Source of the DNA: Pseudarthrobacter sulfonivorans
GTDB taxonomy: Bacteria > Actinomycetota > Actinomycetes > Actinomycetales > Micrococcaceae
Direction: 5' to 3'
DNA: 64,000 nucleotides
NCBI RefSeq assembly: GCF_014712225.1
Contig: NZ_JACXBW010000017.1
Span: 1-64,000, forward strand
Shown here one piece after another: positions 7,865 to 15,683 of the stretch. The notes beneath the pieces were generated by a model. The model was not told where the DNA came from. It made no database searches and worked only from the letters and a program-made list of their open reading frames with translations. The translations under genes were made by a program, and so were the position numbers. Each line of letters opens with the position of its first letter. The first letter of the stretch is position 1.

Positions 7865-10800
7865 GTGGAGTCACTTCAACTGATGCTGCAGCTGCTCGTT
7901 CGAGAGCAATGGCGTGGCGGAACCAACGGGCTGATGCCGGAAGCGGTATGGCCCGGGGTGCCACAGGATGAGGTTGCGCTCGTGGCTGCTGCTGCCGCTC
8001 TTGGTGCGGGCGAGCCGAAGCGCGCCCTGATGAACCTGGGTGAACTGATGACTGACGGCGACGGCGACCTCGCAGCCGTCAATCGCGCTCTTAGAAGACT
8101 CGCCCTGACCTTGGAGCACAACTGGTTCCCCGGCGGTGCGGGAGCTATCCTTGAGCCCGGCGTGACGGCCCGCATGGACCTACCTCCCCTACAGGCGGAC
8201 TCGATCGAGGTCGGCCTGTTCATCGATGTCGTGGACTTCTTTTCCTTGTTACCAACACTGCGGACCTTTGCGGAAAGCAGCCGGCGTGGTGGTGTGCTTC
8301 CAGCGGACATGAATCCCGTCATGATCGCCGAATCCCTCCTGCAGCGGCTAATGGCTGTCCGTGAGAATTTTTCTATCGGCCCGGTTGCGCTGACGGTTGG
8401 GGACCTCTACGTTCGCTCCGGGCGATTCGGGCAAGCTGGGATACCGCTGGGCCTTGCACTCCAGGCAGCAGCAGCGCAAAACGACGTAGTGGGAGTAGCG
8501 TGTTGCGCGCTCGCCCAGGGTGACTGGACAGCGGAGCCCCTATCGCACCCGGAACTGCTCGGCGAGGATTTAGAAGCAGTGCCCCCAGGACCAGCAATCG
8601 CAGAACCCGATCCGGTATTCGCGGCCGACCGGTACACCGAGGCGGAGCGACGATTCAGCGCGGCCGGGGCGACCCGCGGCATAGCGGCTATCTGTCTCCG
8701 GCGGGCGGCCCTCCACGTTCGGTCCGGGAAGTTTGCCGAGGCAAGGTCGGCCCTCGACCGGTCTAACCGCCTCGCCACTGAGGCGGGCGACGGGGCGTTG
8801 GCGCGTCTCGCGCTCGTGCACCATGCGCTTGCCTGTATAGAAGAAGGATCGCCCGTCTCCCTCAATTCTGTGGCCGAGGACGTCGCGGAGTGGAGCCACT
8901 CTGTGGGCAGCCGGAGCTTCGTCCGTGGGCTGGGAAGACTCTGCCATGCCGTGGCCCGGCGCCTTCGGGACGACATCGGGCGAGCACGGCACGCGCTCCT
9001 TCTTGCCGAGGCCATAAACGACCGAATAGGTGCCATTACCGAGCCGGCGCTCGTACGCCGTGAATTCGCGCAACAATACGAATTTGCCAACTACTGGCGC
9101 GCCACTCTAGTAATGAACCTGCTCGATTTGGACGAATTTGAACAGACAGGGGTTCCGACCCCGCTGGACTGGATCCGCTTGGTCGAGCTCGCGCTGCGGG
9201 CGGATGGGGATGCGAATGCCCTGGCTGACTCGGAGGCAATTCAGCGCGCACACGACCATTTGGTCCGAATCGCAGCACTAGAACCCCAAGGTCATGCGGA
9301 AACTGCTGTGGTCCGTGCGCAGCTTGAGGCAGCCACCTCTGCCTCAACCGTGATGGTCGAGCTGTATCGTGGCGTTGAAGCGCGCGCTCAAGGTGACACT
9401 GAGGAGGCCGCGGAGCACTTCCACAGCGCGCTGACACGAGCCGTCTCTCTAGGCCCGGAGGGGACCTTGACCAGGGCGATTGTCCTCGGCACCATGCGCC
9501 GTACCTCAGAGGCGCGCGCCTTAGTGCAGGAGATGCTCGCGTCCGCTCAGTTGCCGCCCGATTTGGCAGCCGCGCTACTCGTCCGCCTCAAAGCCTTCGA
9601 TTTGGCGGAGCAGCAGCTGGATCGCTACGAACGCCTAGCACTGGACCCCCCACCCCCTTCCGAGAGACCTTGGGACCGCTATGGGCTGCGTGCCGAACTC
9701 CTTGTAGGAAGCGGACGCGCACGGGAAGCCCTCCCCCTCATCACGGAAGCCCTGAACAGATTCGAAGAGCATTTGGCTGGTCTCTCCCGCGACGTCCTGC
9801 GCACAATGGCCAGCGACAGCCCTGTGGCGGCGGGTCTGTACACCACCGCCGTTCGAGCCCACTCCGATCTTGCCGCAGTCACAGGCAACGAAAGCCACGT
9901 GGACGCCGGGTTCGCCCTGTCCGACCGCAGCCGCGGCGTCGCCTTAACCGACCTGATCAACCTGGATGGGGACGCCGGTAAGGATCCGGCTACGGTCACC
10001 GCTGTGCGGGCGTGGCTGCGGGCGGGAGCGGAGCTTGCCAGGACGATCGAAAGCGTTGGAAGCGGCGGCGTGTGGCGCTCACACGCCGACATACGGCGAC
10101 AGATCCGCGCCGCCGAGCGGGAGCTTGATGACACCGAGACCGTGCTCGGCGCTACCGCCCCTGCCCTGCTCAGTCGACGCCATCGGCTGCCGCCGCCGCG
10201 GTCCCTGGCCGAAACACGGGAGCGTCTGGAACCCGGAACGCTAATGATTCAGTACCACGCGTACGACGATCAGCTGTTGACTTGGGCGGTCACTCGGGAT
10301 TCCGCCCGACTCATCCGTCAGATGAGCGCCACACCAATATTGGCGTCGCAGGTCCGGCAGTGCCACCGGGCTATCGCGGACCGTTACTCCACGAAAGCGA
10401 GGCGAGAGGAAACGTCCATCCCGCTAAGTCAGCTTCTGCTTGATCCGGTTTCTGATGAACTTTCAGCTCATCAGCGCGTGGTTTTCGTTCCTCATGGTCC
10501 CCTCGCCGTCCTGCCCTTCCATGCGCTATTGTTCGAAGGCTCAGATCTTGCCACAACGCACGAGGTGTCGTATCTTCCAACCGTGAGCGCCGCGCGCGCC
10601 ACAGGCAGGCGAAAAACTGGCAGTGATGCGCGGACAGTTATCGTCGGAAATCCCGACTACGGTGGCAGCGACGCGCTTCCCTCGCTGCCAGGGGCTAGGG
10701 CAGAGGCTGTCGAGATCGGACGTCTTCGGAGAACCACCCCACTCCTAGGAGCGGCCGCTACCCGCACCAAAATTTTGGCAACCCTCGTGGATGCGGACGT

Positions 10801-11356
10801 AGTACATCTGGCAACGCACGGCGTACTCGTCGAAGGATCGCCGTACAGCGCAGAGTTGGCGCTGGCTCAGGGCGCTGGCATGACAGTTCCAGACCTCATG
10901 GGACTCGACACATCTCTCTCCCTCGCCGTCCTCAGTGCCTGCGACAGTGGACGTGGCCGAGCAACGGCGGCTGGGGATGTGATCGGCCTCACCCGGGCAC
11001 TCCTGACCGCCGGTGCCGCCGAACTCGTCGTATCACTCTGGCCCGTGGACGACGAAGCGGCGTGCCTCACCATGGTGAGACTGCACGAGGAGCTTCTCAC
11101 CGGCGGCACCCCCGCCCAAGCTCTCAAGACAGCAGCAGCGGCGGTCCGGGAACTCGACAGAGCGGGCGCGGACCGCGCCTTCCGCGCGCTCGCAGGGGAC
11201 GACAAAGCATCCCTGAAAGAAACGAGGACTGCGCGCAAAATTGAGTTACCCCACCGGGAGGCGCCACCGGCTGACCTGAGCCACCCGTATTTCTGGGCAC
11301 CTTTCGTACACATCGGATTGAAACCTGCCCAATTAGTACTCCTGGCCCGTCTTTAG
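7865..11356 (+). CDS. Helical-repeat (TPR-like) protein with C-terminal CHAT protease
   Basis: This 1163-residue protein starts at a GTG with a GTAGGGG ribosome site overlapping the caspase gene's stop. Residues 1 to about 800 are almost all helical, with several degenerate TPR-like pairs, for example AERRFSAAGATRGIAAICLR and FAEARSALDRSNRLA. The last 300 or so residues form a CHAT domain (caspase HetF associated with TPRs): VVFVPHGPLAVLPFHAL, IVGNPDYG, the catalytic His985 in VVHLATHG and Cys1026 in LAVLSACDSGRG, then AGAAELVVSLWPVDD. CHAT proteases act in bacterial conflict systems, such as Craspase and gasdermin activation. The repeats probably sense a ligand or partner, and the caspase-hydrolase next door is an obvious candidate substrate or partner. 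Confidence 0.85.
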   Translation: MESLQLMLQLLVREQWRGGTNGLMPEAVWPGVPQDEVALVAAAAALGAGEPKRALMNLGELMTDGDGDLAAVNRALRRLALTLEHNWFPGGAGAILEPGVTARMDLPPLQADSIEVGLFIDVVDFFSLLPTLRTFAESSRRGGVLPADMNPVMIAESLLQRLMAVRENFSIGPVALTVGDLYVRSGRFGQAGIPLGLALQAAAAQNDVVGVACCALAQGDWTAEPLSHPELLGEDLEAVPPGPAIAEPDPVFAADRYTEAERRFSAAGATRGIAAICLRRAALHVRSGKFAEARSALDRSNRLATEAGDGALARLALVHHALACIEEGSPVSLNSVAEDVAEWSHSVGSRSFVRGLGRLCHAVARRLRDDIGRARHALLLAEAINDRIGAITEPALVRREFAQQYEFANYWRATLVMNLLDLDEFEQTGVPTPLDWIRLVELALRADGDANALADSEAIQRAHDHLVRIAALEPQGHAETAVVRAQLEAATSASTVMVELYRGVEARAQGDTEEAAEHFHSALTRAVSLGPEGTLTRAIVLGTMRRTSEARALVQEMLASAQLPPDLAAALLVRLKAFDLAEQQLDRYERLALDPPPPSERPWDRYGLRAELLVGSGRAREALPLITEALNRFEEHLAGLSRDVLRTMASDSPVAAGLYTTAVRAHSDLAAVTGNESHVDAGFALSDRSRGVALTDLINLDGDAGKDPATVTAVRAWLRAGAELARTIESVGSGGVWRSHADIRRQIRAAERELDDTETVLGATAPALLSRRHRLPPPRSLAETRERLEPGTLMIQYHAYDDQLLTWAVTRDSARLIRQMSATPILASQVRQCHRAIADRYSTKARREETSIPLSQLLLDPVSDELSAHQRVVFVPHGPLAVLPFHALLFEGSDLATTHEVSYLPTVSAARATGRRKTGSDARTVIVGNPDYGGSDALPSLPGARAEAVEIGRLRRTTPLLGAAATRTKILATLVDADVVHLATHGVLVEGSPYSAELALAQGAGMTVPDLMGLDTSLSLAVLSACDSGRGRATAAGDVIGLTRALLTAGAAELVVSLWPVDDEAACLTMVRLHEELLTGGTPAQALKTAAAAVRELDRAGADRAFRALAGDDKASLKETRTARKIELPHREAPPADLSHPYFWAPFVHIGLKPAQLVLLARL

Positions 11357-11762
11357 CGCTCGACGGCGGCAGCACAAGAGTAACCTGTGCACCAACTTTT
11401 CAATGTGGGAGTTCGGCTTGTTGAACACCCTGGTGCGATCGTACTCCCGGACAGGGGAAGGGAAAACTGTCCCACGAAGACGGCCGCCGGTTCCCCGGCT
11501 CACGGCGATCACCAATGTCCGCCGCGAACTCCAGTAGGGAAACCCATCTGTAGCCCACAGCGGTCAGGGCATGGGACGGGGCCAAGATTCACTGATCCGC
11601 CTCCGTGGGTCCCGACGGGAGCAGCCCAATGGGTTCACGCCGGTTGGCTTTTTCCTCTAGAGCCCCGGTGCTTGCCAGTGCGGCAGGGGCGGGTCTAGCC
11701 TGAACCCGGGAGAGTGGCTTTCGCAGACGGGCCGAGGGTCTCCCGTCTAAAGGAAACCGTCA
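11357..11762. other. Gap after the protease module, with a possible promoter
   Basis: No coding sequence is supported. Short open frames on both strands lack ribosome sites and family resemblance. Near its right end a TTGCCA and a TAGCCT about 18 bases apart could be a promoter for the zinc-ribbon gene at 11763. No integrase, att repeat or gasdermin-like small gene was found beside the module. Confidence 0.4.
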
Positions 11763-12116
11763 ATGCCGACCATCCCCGACCCAGACCTCTTCGGAGGACA
11801 CCGTCAGCCGCACCCCGAACACCTGCACTGCCTCAGTTGCGGCACGGGCCGGCACCTCATGATTCATTCGATCGATGCGCTTTCCCCACCTTCACGAGGG
11901 CTGGACGCCGTCTCGTACACCTGTGCACGGTGCGGGGAAGCACAGACCCAAGAGGCTTCAGATCCCCAAGTCCCCGCCATCCTGAACCGGCCCGGACCCT
12001 CCGCAGCAGCGGACGTCCTGCAGTTCGGTGGGCAGGACATCCACTGCGGCGAACCGATGCATGCCGCAGGCTCCGGCCTGCGTCATGGATACACCCACGA
12101 ATCCGGTGGATCATGA
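11763..12116 (+). CDS. Small zinc-ribbon hypothetical protein
   Basis: This 117-residue protein follows a good AAAGGAAACC ribosome site. Two CxxC pairs, Cys23/Cys26 (HCLSCG) and Cys54/Cys57 (YTCARCG), could bind one zinc ion, and a later DIHCGEPMH segment adds another Cys/His group. Cys and His spacing suggests a rubredoxin-like or zinc-ribbon fold. No enzyme motif was recognised. Codon use is like the neighbouring actinobacterial genes rather than the protease module, and it stands alone with its own likely promoter. The function is unknown. Such small ribbon proteins often bind nucleic acid or another protein, but nothing in the sequence decides that here. Confidence 0.65.
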   Translation: MPTIPDPDLFGGHRQPHPEHLHCLSCGTGRHLMIHSIDALSPPSRGLDAVSYTCARCGEAQTQEASDPQVPAILNRPGPSAAADVLQFGGQDIHCGEPMHAAGSGLRHGYTHESGGS

Positions 12117-12382
12117 CCGCCACGTCTCTGCGCGGCTCGGCGGCTTGATTGCAGTCATGAACGGATCGGCGGCTTGACTGGAGGGGGCGACCGTCTCGCG
12201 GCAACCACGATCATGCGCCGCCCGGGGCGCGGATCGAGTGGCCTAGTGGCTTCGCGGCGGCAGAAAAATGATCAACGATCCGTCCGAACCGCGGGCGGAA
12301 CTGGAGTCGAGGATAACTACAGGACGCCGGACCGATCGGGTTCCGGCGACAGGCAAGCGCAGGAATCTCCGGAGGGGACAAA

Positions 12383-12943
12383 ATGATTGCAGTGCTGGTG
12401 ATTGACATGCAGAAGGCCTTCTTCGAGGACCCGGCCCTGGGCCACCGGCAGGAGGACACGGTTCAGGCCTGCAACACCCTGATCGCCGCGGCGAAGGAGA
12501 GCGACGTGAACGTCCTGCTGGTGAAGACCGAGCATGAGGAAGATAAGTCGACGTGGACGCTGAACATGCTCGAGGATGACCAGGGTTTCATTTTCCGCGG
12601 CACTGAGCAGGCAGAGTTCATACCCGGCCTGAGGACCGAGGGACTGCCGCAGCTCCTGAAGACCCGGGACAGCGCCTTCCTCGGAACGGACCTGCTGCTC
12701 CGACTGCGGAACTGGAACGCCGACACGATCGTGCTCGCCGGGGTGTCAACGCACAACTGCATCGCGCAAACCGCGGCCGACGCCTTTGGATACAACATTC
12801 GGGTCATCCACGCCGCCGACGCCACCGCATCCGAGGACGGGGAAGCTGCTGCCACCGTACTGGACATCCTCTCCCGCGAGTACCGCCAGCGGGTTCTCCC
12901 GCTGCCGGAGATCATCGAGATCCTTCGCGCCCCTGACCGCTAA
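12383..12943 (+). CDS. Isochorismatase-family cysteine hydrolase
   Basis: This 186-residue protein has the alpha/beta isochorismatase fold, whose members hydrolyse amides or vinyl ethers such as nicotinamide, isochorismate or N-carbamoyl compounds. The expected triad is visible: Asp8 in VIDMQKAFF, Lys93 in LLKTRDSAFLGT and Cys126 in LAGVSTHNCIAQTAADAFG, preceded by the usual cis-peptide region. The start is supported by GGAGGGG seven bases upstream. Neighbours do not point to a pathway, and it appears monocistronic. The substrate cannot be assigned. The HNCIAQTA nucleophile loop places it among the generic cysteine hydrolases rather than clear nicotinamidases. A 266-base stretch before it contains no gene. 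Confidence 0.9.
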   Translation: MIAVLVIDMQKAFFEDPALGHRQEDTVQACNTLIAAAKESDVNVLLVKTEHEEDKSTWTLNMLEDDQGFIFRGTEQAEFIPGLRTEGLPQLLKTRDSAFLGTDLLLRLRNWNADTIVLAGVSTHNCIAQTAADAFGYNIRVIHAADATASEDGEAAATVLDILSREYRQRVLPLPEIIEILRAPDR

Positions 12944-13140
12944 GTGTCGGCGGCCCTGCGGGTGGTTTCCTCGACGCATAGGTCGTACCAGAACTGCGCG
13001 CCGAGGTCCGGACTTGGAGTATCCAGGTTCTGGAACAAAGCGTCCAGCAGGGCTTCGAGTTCTTCACCGGAAAGATCGGGAAGGACTGTTTCGGGGCCTC
13101 GGGGGTCATTGATGACCCGGGAAAGCTTTGAGCGATTCAT
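12940..13140 (-). CDS. Small acidic hypothetical protein
   Basis: This 66-residue frame reads MNRSKLSRVINDPRGPETVL and then DLSGEELEALLDALFQNLD, an acidic amphipathic helix, and ends with FWYDLCVEETTR. The regular helix and G/C-ending codons suggest a real small protein rather than a shadow of the cysteine hydrolase, whose end it overlaps by four bases in convergent orientation. No strong ribosome site is visible before the ATG, and the frame is closed upstream by a TGA, so translation may be leaderless or weak. No family was recognised. Confidence 0.5.
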   Translation of the reverse strand: MNRSKLSRVINDPRGPETVLPDLSGEELEALLDALFQNLDTPSPDLGAQFWYDLCVEETTRRAADT

Positions 13141-13351
13141 CGCGGACTGACCGGGCGTGTCGCGTCAGGCAGGGTGTACGTCACAAGGACCTCCATCTGT
13201 ACGTCCGGACGCCGGCGGAAGTATCTGGTGCTGAACGCCTCATAGACACCCTAAACGAGACCACGCCCCGATGGAGTAGGGCCCGGCAGAAAGCTTTGTA
13301 GCGGATCCTGTCGCATCCCGCCCTCCACCGACCGCTCGGCGCTTTCCCACA

Positions 13352-13386
13352 CCGGCAGCGTAGGGGAAACATTCCGGTGCTGCCGG
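13352..13386. promoter_or_regulatory. Inverted repeat upstream of the DUF4193 gene
   Basis: CCGGCAGC and GCTGCCGG form perfect 8-base arms with a 19-base spacer about 55 bases before the start at 13440. It could be an operator or a stem in the 5' leader. The rest of the 13141-13439 gap holds no supported gene. Confidence 0.3.
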
Positions 13387-13439
13387 GTTGGCAGTGATCC
13401 ACCGTCCACGCACCGTCAGACCAAAGGAGAACGACCACG

Positions 13440-13736
13440 ATGGCAACTGATTACGACGCGCCCCGGCTGGCTCCGGAGAACGATCTCACAGAGTCCTTGG
13501 AGGGGCTGAAGGCAGGGAAGAGCCCGAAGCAACCTGTCATTGATGTTGACGAAGCAGAACTGGCCGACGACTTTACCCTCCCCGGAGCCGACCTGTCCCA
13601 CGAGGAACTCCTAATCCAGGTGGTCCCGATCCAGGCAGACGCATTCACCTGCATGTCCTGTTTCCTGGTCCACCACCGCAGCCAACTGGCCAGGGAGCGA
13701 GACGGCGCCAAGTACTGCCTGGAATGCGAGAATTAG
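13440..13736 (+). CDS. DUF4193 family protein
   Basis: The 98-residue protein starts MATDYDAPR after AAAGGAGAACG. It has an acidic middle (DVDEAELADDFTLPGADLS) and a C-terminal zinc ribbon with Cys71/Cys74 (FTCMSCFLVHHRSQLA) and Cys93/Cys96 (YCLECEN). This is the layout of DUF4193, a family found throughout the actinobacteria, usually near dut or sigma-factor genes and of unknown function. Here it is outside that usual context, so it may be a second copy. Its 3' end overlaps the convergent DoxX-like gene by about 90 bases. Confidence 0.85.
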   Translation: MATDYDAPRLAPENDLTESLEGLKAGKSPKQPVIDVDEAELADDFTLPGADLSHEELLIQVVPIQADAFTCMSCFLVHHRSQLARERDGAKYCLECEN

Positions 13737-14235
13737 AGTGGCGCGGCACTGCAACCCCGGGCCAGTCCGTGCCGGCGGCCCGGGCTAACGAAGTAGTCCC
13801 TTCTTTTGCCGTGATTCGTTCGGTTGCCTTTGCCTGTGGCTTGGGGTCCAGGATCAGGGCTGCGGCGATGCCGAGCATCCAGATGTCTTTTGCCAGGGCT
13901 GTTCCCTGCGGGCTGGGACGTATACCGTCCTCCAGGGTCATGTCGGGTGTCCTCAGGTAGAGGGTGACCAGGCAACCGGAGAAGATCCCGAGGCCGATGC
14001 CGGCCAAACGGCTGGGCACGAAGGGCGTCAGGAGCGCCACGCCCAAGGTCATTTCCGCGTAACTGAGTATCTTGCCGAACTTTGCGGCGTCGATTCTGCT
14101 CACGGGCGGGATTACCCTGGCCGCCATGGCCTGCAGCCCCGCTGCCCTGTCCCTGTCAAGGTCATGTTTGCCCCACCCTGCGTTCAAAATGAACGCACCT
14201 GTGGTCAGGCGCAGAGGGATGTGGCTGGGTCGCAT
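13645..14235 (-). CDS. DoxX-like small membrane protein
   Basis: The minus-strand protein begins MRPSHIPLRLTTGAFILNAG and contains hydrophobic helices around LSYAEMTLGVALLTPFVPSR, GIGLGIFSGCLVTLYL and DIWMLGIAAALILDP, the four-helix pattern of DoxX-like membrane proteins. The conserved core ends near LILDPKPQ. The last 65 or so residues read into the 3' end of the DUF4193 gene and look like unselected sequence, so the natural stop may have been lost through a small deletion or frameshift. DoxX-like proteins sit in the inner membrane, and some support redox or respiratory functions. The reaction is not known here. Confidence 0.75.
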   Translation of the reverse strand: MRPSHIPLRLTTGAFILNAGWGKHDLDRDRAAGLQAMAARVIPPVSRIDAAKFGKILSYAEMTLGVALLTPFVPSRLAGIGLGIFSGCLVTLYLRTPDMTLEDGIRPSPQGTALAKDIWMLGIAAALILDPKPQAKATERITAKEGTTSLARAAGTDWPGVAVPRHSNSRIPGSTWRRLAPWPVGCGGGPGNRTCR

Positions 14236-14387
14236 GGTTGATTCCTCTCATGAAAGTTGTCAAAATCCGTTCGGCGCCGTCAACCGGCGTTCGCCATTCT
14301 GAGTTCGGCGAGGCTCTAAACGCACAGTCTCAAGTTCGTACGATTTCTATTTTCTTCCTTTCGTGCAGCGCGCACAGGGCCTGGTCA

Positions 14388-15080
14388 CTAAAGGATGATG
14401 ACGAGCTTGCCGCGCTTTCCGGCGGCGAAGTCAGCGAGGGCGGCCGGGGCTTCGTCGAGCGGATAGGTGCGCTGGATGCTCACTGCCGTTGCTCCGGCCG
14501 GCTGGTTGGCGGCGAGCCCTTCCAGTATCTCTGTTGCCGGGTTGGCAAAGACAGGGACGACCAGAGCGGTCCCATCCGGAAGGTTGTCCGGGGCCCGCTA
14601 AGAGTAGAGACCAGGCGTCCTCCTGCGCGCGCATCGCTCGCCGCAGCGTCGCCGGCAAGATGAATGACGACGTCGACGCGTTCCGGATGCCGAGCCAGCA
14701 CTGCCGCTGGCGTATTACTGTAACTTACGGTCTCCGCGGCGCCGAAGGCAGCGACGCAGGCCTTATCCTCGTCGGTGTGAGCCGTGGCAACAACGAGGGC
14801 ACCGGCGGCCGCGGCGCGCTGGACAGCCCGCGAGCCCACACCTCCCGTGGCACCTGCGATCTGGATGGTGGAATCTGCCACCAGCGCCGCGGCCTGCTGC
14901 ATCCCAAGCGGCGCCTCCCGCCAAGCCCAGCGCTGCGGCCTCGATAAAATCCACATTGTCCGGCAGCCTGGCAAGGCCCACGGCAGCCCGGACGGTCACA
15001 TATCCGCCGAATAAGCCGTCGCCGAGGAAGGGTTTGGTGACGATGCCGAAGACCCTGCCGGCGTCGCTGGACGCAGGCCA
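14388..15080 (-). pseudogene. Zinc-independent alcohol dehydrogenase/quinone reductase, frameshifted
   Basis: Pieces of an NADPH:quinone oxidoreductase-type MDR protein lie in three frames on the minus strand. The first gives GRVFGIVTKPFLGDGLFGGY, DNVDFIEAAALGLAGGAAWD. The second gives STIQIAGATGGVGSRAVQRA with the AxxGGVG Rossmann loop, then VVATAHTDEDKACVAAFGA and VDVVIHLAGDA. The third gives VPVFANPATEILEGLAANQP and ends GKRGKLVIIL. The N-terminal GroES-like catalytic half is missing, and at least two frameshifts separate the pieces. Members of this family reduce quinones or enones with NADPH. No functional product is expected. Confidence 0.8.
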
Positions 15081-15220
15081 TTGGTCGCCCCTAGGGGGCG
15101 GCTGGCTGTCCGGCAAGTACAAAGGCGACGAGCCGCCGACCAGTGGAACGCACATAGGTGACCCCCCGAACATCAAAGCCCTGGCAACTAAAAACGGAAC
15201 TCATCACAGCCCCCGCCGCC
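15063..15220 (+). pseudogene. Aldo/keto reductase fragment
   Basis: The plus-strand frame reads WSPLGGGWLSGKYKGDEPP and then HIGDPPNIKALATKN. The SPLGGGWLSGKY block is characteristic of aldo/keto reductases at the seventh beta strand. Neither an upstream catalytic Asp/Tyr/Lys/His region nor a C-terminus is present, so it is a short internal piece. It abuts, head to head, the remnant of the quinone-reductase gene. The two may once have formed a redox gene pair that was later scrambled. A functional AKR of the same broad family sits at 42607. Confidence 0.55.
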
Positions 15221-15683
15221 TGTGGATTGATGCCCGCTGCCCCAGGATGGCGCAGGCAAGAGTGACGGCTCGTCCGGGCGGTAGACGACGACTCCCCCAC
15301 CCTGTTCCCCTGATTAACCTGGATCGCTCGGCAGGTGCCGGGATCAGCTGCAGTAAGTTAGGCCGCCAGATGTCGAGGTGTGGAGGAAGCAGTCTGCCGC
15401 TGCCAGGGGGTTCCCATTCACAAAATGGGCACGAGACGAGTGGGTGTATTCAAGGAAAGGCAGGGAAGCGACGATAAGAGCCGGAACCCCACAAAATTCA
15501 ATCAAGAATGTGAATCCGGCCACTCACGTGACACCCGCCGGGGTTATTCTCAAAGTGCGCATCCAGTTGCGGGGGGCATCCGGGCGGGGGGCTAGGCGCG
15601 CACCCGCGGTGTGACTGCCGTGGGCCAGTTTCATTGTTTGCATCCACACCGGGGTAACCCGGCGGATTTCAAAGGAAATGGGC
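15221..15683. other. Non-coding stretch after the redox remnants
   Basis: No gene is supported. Short frames near 15378-15614 have no ribosome site or recognised family. The right end includes the AAAGGA ribosome site at 15671-15676 used by the following gene. No repeat or RNA gene was recognised. Confidence 0.5.

Noticed and set aside
11387..11762. Search for a gasdermin or small effector beside the CHAT gene
   Set aside because: No frame in the gap has a ribosome site, hydrophobic pattern or conserved motif that would support one.
12120..12185. Direct repeat of CGGCGGCTTGA around 12140-12176
   Set aside because: Two short, imperfectly spaced copies in GC-rich DNA, with no third copy or associated feature.
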